A stretch of 11,959 nt of DNA from an uncultured Clostridia bacterium (GTDB taxonomy: Bacteria; Bacillota; Clostridia; Christensenellales; Borkfalkiaceae): the NCBI GenBank assembly GCA_947629845.1, contig CANRFD010000037.1, positions 1 to 11,959 of the forward strand, read 5' to 3'. The notes under the pieces are model-generated. The model ran no database searches. It was not told the DNA's origin and was given only the letters and a program-made list of their open reading frames with translations. Made by a program: the position numbers and the translations under genes. Of the stretch, positions 6,482 through 11,959 are shown in pieces (the stretch's first letter is position 1; every line of letters begins with the position of its first letter).

Positions 6482-7429
6482 TTACCACGGCAGGTCGGAC
6501 GGGAAGGTGACGCTCTGCCCGCCGTAGGTGATCGAGAAACCCTCTTTCACCACGCCTGTTCTTTCGTCGGTCAATTCCATCCAAGCGGCGACGAGCATTC
6601 CGTCCTTAAATTTGAATGTGACGGTCGCTTCGTCCGCAGAGCCTAAACCGCCCAAAGCTCCCAAATTGCCGCCATTGACGTTGGAAAGCAACTCTTTATC
6701 CGTAATGACGTAACCGCCCTGTTCCTCGTCGTATTTTGCAAATTCGAGAACAGACGGATGCTCTTCGAAATAGGTTTCCCCATGCTCTTTCAATAGCCCG
6801 AAATGTGAATAGTCGAAAAACGACGGTATGGAGTTCAAAACGCCCACACTATGATAATGTAGCTGATTTGACCAAACATTCAGAGGATCCCCTTGGGTGT
6901 AGGGGCCTTCATCCTCTGTGATTTTACCGACACACATCAATTCCCCTGCTTCGCCGTACTTCATGTACTCTTCAAACTTTACTACTATTTTTTCATCATA
7001 TTCTTCGTCGACCTGCCCATAGAGGGAATAATATCTCCCCATATCGTATGTGAACGAACAGTTCAATTCATTATACCCCAATTCTTCCGGATATGTAACA
7101 TCCATAAAATAATCCACCTTGAAATTCCTATCTTGTGCAAGTTTTAAGTCACGGTGGTATTGCTGGTCAAACCGCCCTTCCGGATGCCAATACGGGAACT
7201 GCTCATACGTCTTTGCCGCGTCGTCCTCGCCCTCGAAGTCGAAGAGATAGGTAAACGTATCCCGCATCGCCTTATCCCACTGCTCGTCCGTTTCGATCTT
7301 GTCCGAAACCACCGCCTCGGGATCTGCGGGCGTCGCGCCCGAGCCTCCCCCGCTCTCTCCGCAGGCCGCAAGCCCGCAGGCCGCCAGCCCCATTGCCCCC
7401 GCCAAACACAGCGCGATTGTCTTTTTCAT
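6482..7429 (-). CDS. Lipoprotein of unknown function
   Basis: A 315-aa predicted membrane-anchored lipoprotein of the cell exterior. The N-terminus MKKTIALCLAGAMGLAAC is a lipoprotein signal peptide. LAAC appears twice, ending at C18 and C23, so either Cys could be lipidated. A Gly/Ser-rich linker follows, then an acidic body rich in Tyr, Phe, Asp and Glu, ending in a beta-type tail TYGGQSVTFPSDLPW. I do not recognise a family and assign no activity. The ATG at 7429 is chosen over an upstream in-frame start because AGGAGG lies about 7 bases before it and the signal peptide begins there. It is divergent from the XRE regulator gene, with promoter and operators between them, and ends at a perfect terminator. 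Codon positions from about 6750 to 7200 are much richer in A/T than neighbouring genes, which hints at transfer. Confidence 0.85.
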   Translation of the reverse strand: MKKTIALCLAGAMGLAACGLAACGESGGGSGATPADPEAVVSDKIETDEQWDKAMRDTFTYLFDFEGEDDAAKTYEQFPYWHPEGRFDQQYHRDLKLAQDRNFKVDYFMDVTYPEELGYNELNCSFTYDMGRYYSLYGQVDEEYDEKIVVKFEEYMKYGEAGELMCVGKITEDEGPYTQGDPLNVWSNQLHYHSVGVLNSIPSFFDYSHFGLLKEHGETYFEEHPSVLEFAKYDEEQGGYVITDKELLSNVNGGNLGALGGLGSADEATVTFKFKDGMLVAAWMELTDERTGVVKEGFSITYGGQSVTFPSDLPW

Positions 7430-7447
7430 CTGTTTCCTCCTGTTTTT

Positions 7448-7466
7448 TGATACAGTTAGTGTATCA
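7448..7466. promoter_or_regulatory. Operator-like inverted repeat O2
   Basis: Perfect 7-bp arms TGATACA (7448-7454) and TGTATCA (7460-7466) with a 5-base centre GTTAG. It shares the core ATACA-N5-TGTAT with the operator at 7478-7498; the centres are 31 bp apart, close to three helical turns. It falls immediately downstream of the expected start of the lipoprotein transcript, where a bound repressor would block it. The likely binder is the adjacent XRE protein (inferred). Confidence 0.65.
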
Positions 7467-7477
7467 TATTCCGCTCT

Positions 7478-7498
7478 ATTATACACATTCTGTATAAT
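7478..7498. promoter_or_regulatory. Operator-like inverted repeat O1 spanning both -10 boxes
   Basis: Perfect 8-bp arms ATTATACA (7478-7485) and TGTATAAT (7491-7498) around CATTC. The left arm contains the minus-strand -10 box and the right arm the plus-strand -10 box, so one dimer bound here would cover both divergent promoters. It has the same core and spacing as O2 (7448-7466). Confidence 0.7.
7493..7498 (+). promoter_or_regulatory. -10 box of the XRE regulator gene
   Basis: A perfect TATAAT lies 27 bases before the regulator ATG. The best -35 candidates are poor (TTCCGC with an 18-base spacer), so this promoter looks much weaker than the opposing lipoprotein promoter. Confidence 0.6.
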
Positions 7499-7525
7499 GA
7501 AGTCAAGGATTTTACGGAAAAAAGT

Positions 7526-7741
7526 ATGGAATTAAAGGAAAGTGTGGGGAACAAACTGCGGGAGCGGCGGCAACAGCTGCATCTGACGCAGCGGGAAGTC
7601 GCGGCGGCGCTCGGCGTGGCGCAGCCGGTGTATCAACGCTTTGAACGGGGCATCTACGAATGCAGCTACGCGCAACTTGCGCAGCTCTGCAAGCTGTTCG
7701 ACCTCTCCGCAAACTACCTGCTCGGCATTTCCGACTATTGA
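7526..7741 (+). CDS. Small XRE/Cro-CI-like DNA-binding regulator
   Basis: A 71-aa protein that is almost only a helix-turn-helix domain of the HTH_3 class. After an N-terminal helix (GNKLRERRQQLHL, 8-20), the positioning helix is TQREVAAALG (21-30), the recognition helix AQPVYQRFE (32-40), and helices 4-5 run SYAQLAQLCKLFDL to NYLLGISD (47-70). There is no C-terminal effector or peptidase domain, so it probably acts as a simple dimeric repressor responding through its own level. The Shine-Dalgarno is weak (GGAAAA). It is divergent from the lipoprotein gene across 96 bp with two matched operators, and is followed 20 bases after its stop by a strong terminator. Self-regulation plus control of the lipoprotein gene is the natural inference. 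It could instead be a remnant of a mobile element. Confidence 0.9.
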   Translation: MELKESVGNKLRERRQQLHLTQREVAAALGVAQPVYQRFERGIYECSYAQLAQLCKLFDLSANYLLGISDY

Positions 7742-7761
7742 AGGCGAAATCCCACCACGCA

Positions 7762-7787
7762 AAAAGACCTCCCGCGGGAGGTCTTTT
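7762..7787. terminator. Bidirectional intrinsic terminator, copy 2
   Basis: The same perfect 26-bp palindrome as 6432-6457 (arms AAAAGACCTCCCG and CGGGAGGTCTTTT). It sits between two convergent genes, 20 bases after the XRE stop and 33 bases past the stop of the minus-strand lipoprotein gene that ends at 7821, and serves both. Confidence 0.93.
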
Positions 7788-7820
7788 AACTTATTCCTTA
7801 AATTCGGCTAAATGAAACCG

Positions 7821-10800
7821 TCAAATTGAGCCGTAGCGGCCACGCTTCCACTGCAGGGTATAGAGCGCAAACATATCGGCGGCCTTCTTTTGGGCGGCGA
7901 TGTTGTCGTTTTCCGCCCCGCCGTAGAGGTCGGCGTCGGTGTACACCCTGCCGATGTTGGCGGCGTAGCAGAACCACGAGAGCCCCGTGCCGCGGAAGTT
8001 CACCCTGTCGAGTTCCATGCAGCCCGCAAACGCGCCCTCGCCGATGTAGACGACGGTGGAGGCGACGGAGACGTACCGCAGCGTCCCGAAGCCGGCAAAC
8101 ACGCGGGGAGCGATGACGCGCGTCCCCTCCTCGACCTCGACCTGCCTGAACTCGCCCGCCGCATTCTCGCCCGCATAGGGCACATAGGCGTCGGTGTTTT
8201 GGGCGTCGACGGCGGCGAGCACGACGGCCTTTCCGTTGCCGTCGCGGAGATACAGCGCCCCCTTCGTCCAATTTTCGGCGGCAGAATAGAACTTGGTGCC
8301 CGTCACGATGTCCGCGCCGACGGTGAGCAGCCCGCTGCCCGCCTCGAAGGTGATGCTCCCGAGCATGGTGCAGCCGTAGAACGCCTGTGCGCCGATGGAC
8401 GTGACGCTTGCGGGGATGACGATGCTCTCGATCTGCGAGCCCTTAAATGCGCCCGCGGGAATGACCGTCGTGCCCTCGGGGATCTCGGGAGCCCCCACCG
8501 CGCCCGCGATGGTGAGCGTCGAGGCGAAGTGCATGGGGCTTGCGGCGTCGTTATCGAAGCGGATGCCGAGGTACTCCGCGAACGTCCCGCGAAACACCAC
8601 GGTATCGAGGGCGGTGCAGCCGAGGAAGGCGTCCTTATCGACGGCCTTGAGCGACGCGGGAAGGGTGATGTGCGTCAACTGCGTGCAGTTCAAAAAGGCC
8701 TCCGCGCTGATGGAGACGGCGGTATCCTCCACGATGTACGAGCCCGCGAGCGTGGTGCGCGCCTGAATGAGATGGGGGCCGATGTAGAGGACGCCGTTGT
8801 GCCAATTTCCGTTGTCGTTGAAGTACGCCGTGTCGGTAAAGGCGTGATCCTGTATCTCGGTGACGAGCTCGGGGTTGTTGATCTCGTTGAGCTTTTTGCA
8901 GCCGCGGAAGGCCTCCCGCCCGATGTATTGCAGCGTGGCGGGCAGAATGGCGTTGGTGAGCGACGTGCAGCCGCGGAAGGCGCCGTCCTCGATGCGGTTG
9001 AGCGCACAGTCGCCGACGCCCGCTTCGCCCACGCCGTGCCCCGCGATGGAGACCTTTGCGAGGTTGACGCAGTCTCCAAAGGCATAGTAGTCGATCTTTT
9101 CGAGGCTCTTGGGAAGCACGACCTCGGTGAGAACGTTGTTCTGATAGAACGCATTGGAGGCGACGGCGACGACGGGCACCAACCCGCTCCCGTCGATATC
9201 CACCTCCTCAGGAATGACGATGCGGGACATATTGAGTTTGTTGATGATGCCGCCTTTAACGCTTCTCACGACCATCGCCCGCGTGTTCCCCGAACCCGAG
9301 ACGAAGGAATAGGAGAGGCCGTCCGTCCCGCAGACGGCGCAGATGTTGGACTCGGAGAAGTCGTGCGGGACGGAGACATCTTTCCCGCAGTGATCGCACA
9401 CCCCCTCGTGCGAAAATTTATCCGACGCAGTGTACAGCGAGACCGAATGTCCCGGGGAGACCGCCGTCACCGTGGTATAGCGATCCTCGCAGGCGGGGCA
9501 GAAGTAGGTCGTCGTCTCGTCCGACGTGCACGTCGCGGGGTTGACGGAGAGCTCGTACGCGCAGCTCTCGTACACCCTTTCGCCGCACCGCTTGCACGCC
9601 TGATAGTGCCGCTTGGCGGAGCGCTCCTTCACATAGGGCTGCCCCGTGACGTCGTGTTGGAGCTTGGCGATCTCCTCCCCCTCCTCGGTATATTTGCAGT
9701 CTCTGCAGACCTGTATCTCCCGTCCGGGCCGCTGGCAGGTGGGCACTTTATCGGAGGAGAGCATCGTGCAGTCCGCCTCGTCCCTGTGTTCGCAGCCCGC
9801 GCGCCCGCAGACGCGGTAGTGGCGGGAACCCGTTCCCGAAGTCCCGTCGTCGTGCGTCCACACGCCGTAGCTGTGCCCGAGCGCCTCGCCCTGCTCGATC
9901 CTGTGCTCCTGTTTGCAGTCGGTACAGGTATATACGAGGGTCTTGCCGTGCTCGCAGTCGGCGGCCTCCCAGCGCGCCGTATCGTAGCGGCAGGCGTAGT
10001 AGGTGCTCTTGGGATGGGTGCAGCCCTCGCGCGTGCACGTCATATAGTGAATATATTGCCCGAAGTACAGCTCCGTCGTGTATTTTATGGAACCGTCTGC
10101 GTTTGTTTCCCACCGATGCCCGAGCGCGGCCGTCTTTTCGCCCGTGTAGGCGTCCTCGCACGTCCCGCATTTATAGTTGGTGTAGCCCGCCGTCATGCAC
10201 GTTGCGGCAACGGAATCGCCGTCCACCATCTTCCCGCACTCCTCCACCTCGGGGAAGTCGGGATCGGCGGTATGCCCGGGGTTGGAGCACACCCGCCTGT
10301 GCCTGCGGACAACGCTCTCGGTGCCGTCCTCGTCCCGCAGGCTCGCGTCGTACGCCTCCACGTCGAAGTGCCAGTCGCCGAAGTTGTGCCCGAGGGGCGC
10401 GCCGTCGTCGTGCTCGTACTCGAAGGCGCAGGTGTTGCAGGTATGCACATGGTGCGCCGCCGCCGTGCAGGTCGCGGGCGTCACCTCCACCGTGAACGTG
10501 CATTCCTCCTCTTCGAACTCATCGCAGCGCGAACAGGTCGCCCTGTGCCAATATTTTCCGTCCCCCTTCTCGTAATGCGCGGGGCTCTGCATGTCGTGCC
10601 CGCGGGCGGGAATGGTCTGTTGCGCCTCGAACACCTCCTCGCATTCCGAACACCACTCCCCCGCCGTAATGCCGGGCGCAGTGCAGGTGGGCTCGCTCGC
10701 AACGCCGATGGCGACGCGGTTGTGCTGTTTGAGCGGCAGTTCGGTCTCCACCGAATGTTCGCACCCCGCGCGCGTGCACACGCTCTTCTCGATGCCGTGC

Positions 10801-11453
10801 GTCGTGCAGGTGGAATCGGAGAGCTTCTGCGGCTCCCCCATGCTGTGGCCGAGGGCGGGGATAACCTGCAGCCCGCTCAGCGTCTCGCCGCAGACGGCGC
10901 AAACTTCGCCCGCCTCGCGCCCCGCCGTCAGGCAGTTGGCCTCCTGCTTTTCCACCGTTTTGGGGGTATGGGAAAGTTTTTCGATGGGCGAAGTCTCATA
11001 CGCCTTGCCGTCATCCCCCTCGGGATTGCACACGATGCAGTTGCGCCTCTGAACGCCCGCCGCCGTGCAGCTCGCCGGCGTCACGGGGTACCAGTCCCCA
11101 TAGGTATGCGCGAGCTTTTCGATCGCCCTCGTCTGCCCCTGATGGCACATATCGCAGAGATTGCTCTCCACACCCTCCTCGGTGCAGGTCGCGGCCTTTT
11201 CCACGACCCATCCCGCCGAATAGCTGTGCTCGAGCTTGGCGACGGGCTCCTGTGCGACGATGACGTCGCCGCATTCGCTGCAATGGCTGCCCTCCGTCTT
11301 GCCCTCCGACGTGCAGGTCGCTGCGACAGCCGCGTCGGTCACGGGGGTGTGGACGTGCGCCTCTTCGCCGCAGGCCGCAAGCCCGCAGACGCCGCAGAGC
11401 AGCGCCAGCGCAAATAGCGATCCCGCAACGGCAAATTTCTTTCTCTTGAACAT
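7821..11453 (-). CDS. Large surface lipoprotein: Cys/His repeat array plus BspA-like leucine-rich repeats
   Basis: A 1210-aa secreted lipoprotein. Signal peptide: basic MFKRKK, hydrophobic stretch, lipobox GLAAC with predicted lipidated C28. Residues about 30-717 are about twelve degenerate modules of form TC-x(10-14)-C-x2-C-x(10-20)-(L/G)H, for example ATCTEEGVESNLCDMC followed by IEKLAH; later modules add an H-x3-C-x2-4-C unit (RHYRVCGRAGC). This gives about 50 cysteines. Residues about 718-1210 are BspA-type leucine-rich repeats (LRR_5), for example IPASVTSIGAQAFYGC and LPATLQYIGREAFRGC. BspA-like proteins bind host matrix or other cells in several species; that role here is inferred from the family. 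No LPXTG or dockerin was seen. ATG at 11453 has AAGGAG 6-7 bases upstream. It is a single-gene unit with its own promoter, ending at a shared terminator. Confidence 0.92.
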   Translation of the reverse strand: MFKRKKFAVAGSLFALALLCGVCGLAACGEEAHVHTPVTDAAVAATCTSEGKTEGSHCSECGDVIVAQEPVAKLEHSYSAGWVVEKAATCTEEGVESNLCDMCHQGQTRAIEKLAHTYGDWYPVTPASCTAAGVQRRNCIVCNPEGDDGKAYETSPIEKLSHTPKTVEKQEANCLTAGREAGEVCAVCGETLSGLQVIPALGHSMGEPQKLSDSTCTTHGIEKSVCTRAGCEHSVETELPLKQHNRVAIGVASEPTCTAPGITAGEWCSECEEVFEAQQTIPARGHDMQSPAHYEKGDGKYWHRATCSRCDEFEEEECTFTVEVTPATCTAAAHHVHTCNTCAFEYEHDDGAPLGHNFGDWHFDVEAYDASLRDEDGTESVVRRHRRVCSNPGHTADPDFPEVEECGKMVDGDSVAATCMTAGYTNYKCGTCEDAYTGEKTAALGHRWETNADGSIKYTTELYFGQYIHYMTCTREGCTHPKSTYYACRYDTARWEAADCEHGKTLVYTCTDCKQEHRIEQGEALGHSYGVWTHDDGTSGTGSRHYRVCGRAGCEHRDEADCTMLSSDKVPTCQRPGREIQVCRDCKYTEEGEEIAKLQHDVTGQPYVKERSAKRHYQACKRCGERVYESCAYELSVNPATCTSDETTTYFCPACEDRYTTVTAVSPGHSVSLYTASDKFSHEGVCDHCGKDVSVPHDFSESNICAVCGTDGLSYSFVSGSGNTRAMVVRSVKGGIINKLNMSRIVIPEEVDIDGSGLVPVVAVASNAFYQNNVLTEVVLPKSLEKIDYYAFGDCVNLAKVSIAGHGVGEAGVGDCALNRIEDGAFRGCTSLTNAILPATLQYIGREAFRGCKKLNEINNPELVTEIQDHAFTDTAYFNDNGNWHNGVLYIGPHLIQARTTLAGSYIVEDTAVSISAEAFLNCTQLTHITLPASLKAVDKDAFLGCTALDTVVFRGTFAEYLGIRFDNDAASPMHFASTLTIAGAVGAPEIPEGTTVIPAGAFKGSQIESIVIPASVTSIGAQAFYGCTMLGSITFEAGSGLLTVGADIVTGTKFYSAAENWTKGALYLRDGNGKAVVLAAVDAQNTDAYVPYAGENAAGEFRQVEVEEGTRVIAPRVFAGFGTLRYVSVASTVVYIGEGAFAGCMELDRVNFRGTGLSWFCYAANIGRVYTDADLYGGAENDNIAAQKKAADMFALYTLQWKRGRYGSI

Positions 11454-11485
11454 GGTCTCTCCTTTTGGCAGTGGTCTGTGCCATC

Positions 11486-11514
11486 ATTATACATGAAGAA
11501 TGCGTTTTATGCAA
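11486..11514 (-). promoter_or_regulatory. Promoter of the large lipoprotein gene
   Basis: On the minus strand TTGCAT (11514-11509), 17 bases, then a perfect TATAAT (11491-11486). The -35 is only a partial match. The -10 lies in TGTATAATGA, the same ten bases as the right arm of operator O1 (7491-7500). The leader would be about 25 bases and contains the Shine-Dalgarno. Confidence 0.75.
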
Positions 11515-11540
11515 GCGTTTGCGGAAAATCTCCCCCGCCC

Positions 11541-11594
11541 CTTGCTTCCCCCTTTTGGGGCGCCGCAGGCGTGCCTTGCTCTGAACCTCCGCCG
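11541..11594. repeat. Dispersed repeat, module Y relative A
   Basis: CTTGCTTCCCC, a weak CCCC-TTTT-GGGG hairpin (11549-11560), then CGCC-GCA-GGCG (11561-11571). The stretch 11558-11594 matches 11765-11801 at 35 of 37 positions. Confidence 0.7.
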
Positions 11595-11605
11595 CAGCCC
11601 GTCCC

Positions 11606-11653
11606 CTTGCTTCCCCCCTTTGGGGGAAGTACCCGCGCAGCGGGGGATAGGGG
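11606..11653. repeat. Dispersed repeat, module Y relative B (double hairpin)
   Basis: Same layout as 6117-6164 with different sequence: CTTG, hairpin CTTCCCCC-CTTT-GGGGGAAG (11610-11629), two-base linker, hairpin CCCGC-GCA-GCGGG (11632-11644), then GGATAGGGG. Confidence 0.75.
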
Positions 11654-11682
11654 TTCTCGCTCGTTTCCCGTTCTCGCCCATC

Positions 11683-11742
11683 CCCTCATTCCGAGGCTCC
11701 GCAGGAGCCGAGTGAATCTTCCCTTATCCACCGAATTGCCCC
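11683..11742. repeat. Dispersed repeat module X, copy 2
   Basis: A 60-bp counterpart of 6044-6099: CCCTCATTCCGAGG at the left, GAATCTTCCC in the middle right and GAATTGCCCC at the end. The central hairpin here is GGCTCC-GCA-GGAGCC (11695-11709), replacing the shorter, different stem of copy 1. Confidence 0.75.
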
Positions 11743-11745
11743 CCC

Positions 11746-11801
11746 AAGGCTTCCCTTTTGCAAAGGGCGCCGCAGGCGTGCCTTGCGCTGAAGCTCCGCC
11801 G
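11746..11801. repeat. Dispersed repeat, module Y relative C (double hairpin)
   Basis: Hairpin CCCTTT-TGC-AAAGGG (11753-11767) followed directly by CGCC-GCA-GGCG (11768-11778). Its right part repeats module A with two mismatches in 37. It follows module X by three bases, as module Y also follows module X in the 6044-6197 cluster. Confidence 0.7.
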
Positions 11802-11823
11802 TGGGCGGTGATGGGGATTGAGC

Positions 11824-11900
11824 CATAATCACGTCCTCTCGCCCCGCGCGCTTGTTTATATCGTCCCCGCCACATAATCACGTCATGTTGCCCCGCGCGC
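11824..11900. repeat. Pair of 28-bp direct repeats
   Basis: CATAATCACGTC-N6-CCCCGCGCGC occurs at 11824-11851 and 11873-11900, 49 bp apart, with 25 of 28 positions identical. The leading CATAATCACG is the same decamer that closes both module Y copies at 6168 and 6321. I see no credible gene in 11515-11959. Confidence 0.7.
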
Positions 11901-11907
11901 ACCATTC

Positions 11908-11950
11908 GTCTACTAAGCGCGGCACGAGCCCCACAGGGGGCGAAGTAGAC
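11908..11950. other. Nested two-stem structure at the window edge
   Basis: Outer arms GTCTACT (11908-11914) and AGTAGAC (11944-11950) enclose an inner GCCCC-ACAG-GGGGC hairpin with a long 5' and short 3' internal loop. An alternative hairpin GTAGA-CATC-TCTAC (11945-11958) would compete with it. The element may continue past the window. Confidence 0.35.
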
Positions 11951-11959
11951 ATCTCTACC

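Larger units (their letters stand above)
7478..7506 (-). promoter_or_regulatory. Promoter of the lipoprotein gene
   Basis: On the minus strand TTGACT (7506-7501), exactly 17 bases, then TATAAT (7483-7478): 11 of 12 consensus positions. The predicted start is near 7471, with a leader of about 42 bases that contains operator O2 and AGGAGG. The -10 box is one arm of operator O1. Confidence 0.88.

Noticed and set aside
6033..6527. Small plus-strand open frames in the repeat region
   Set aside because: They are translations of the 81-bp repeats and palindromes, without ribosome binding sites, and give the same peptide twice because the DNA repeats.
7890..11417. 1175-aa plus-strand open frame opposite the large lipoprotein
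   Set aside because: It mirrors the lipoprotein reading frame. The minus strand has signal peptide, promoter, Shine-Dalgarno and repeats; the plus frame has none.
11478..11905. Open frames of 64-132 aa in the right-hand intergenic region
   Set aside because: They run through hairpin repeats and overlap each other on both strands, with no Shine-Dalgarno and no domain.
11908..11959. Edge of a tRNA gene
   Set aside because: The paired arms do not fit a cloverleaf and no TTCGAnTC T-loop is present on either strand.

Overview
The window looks like chromosome from a GC-rich, low-motility-type member of the Clostridia (Firmicutes), most likely an uncultured gut lineage near Christensenellales/Oscillospirales. 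This is inferred from the plsX-rnc-smc gene order, strong AGGAGG-type ribosome binding sites, a MazF almost identical in layout to the Bacillus enzyme, and a large surface lipoprotein with Cys/His repeats plus BspA-type leucine-rich repeats, a class common in gut Firmicutes. The phylum-level call is fairly safe; the order-level call is a guess.

Region 1 (1-5640) is housekeeping. A minus-strand operon runs plsX (acyl-phosphate synthesis for phospholipids), rnc (RNase III), smc (chromosome condensation). Genes overlap by 8 and 3 bases, a consensus promoter (-35 TTGTGT, 17 bp, TATAAT) lies just upstream of plsX, and a long hairpin follows smc. The fab and acpP genes that often sit between plsX and rnc are absent.

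Region 2 (5674-6021) is a plus-strand mazF toxin gene transcribed away from plsX, with no recognisable mazE antitoxin beside it.

Region 3 (6022-6431) is non-coding and packed with modular hairpin repeats. The same families recur in region 6 (about 11541-11959). Their short hairpins have different stem sequences but keep pairing and almost always close on a GCA or GTA triloop, so structure rather than sequence is conserved.

Region 4 (6432-7787) is a compact cassette bounded by two identical copies of a perfect bidirectional terminator. It holds a minus-strand lipoprotein gene of unknown function, unusually AT-rich in its middle, and a divergent plus-strand gene for a 71-aa XRE/Cro-like regulator. 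The 96-bp gap between them carries two same-design operators (ATACA-N5-TGTAT) 31 bp apart. One operator contains the -10 boxes of both divergent promoters in its arms, so the layout looks like a self-regulated switch.

Region 5 (7821-11453) is one 1210-aa lipoprotein. Residues about 30-717 are roughly twelve Cys/His-rich repeat modules and the remainder is BspA-like leucine-rich repeat. Region 6 is its upstream non-coding flank with more repeats, running to the window end.
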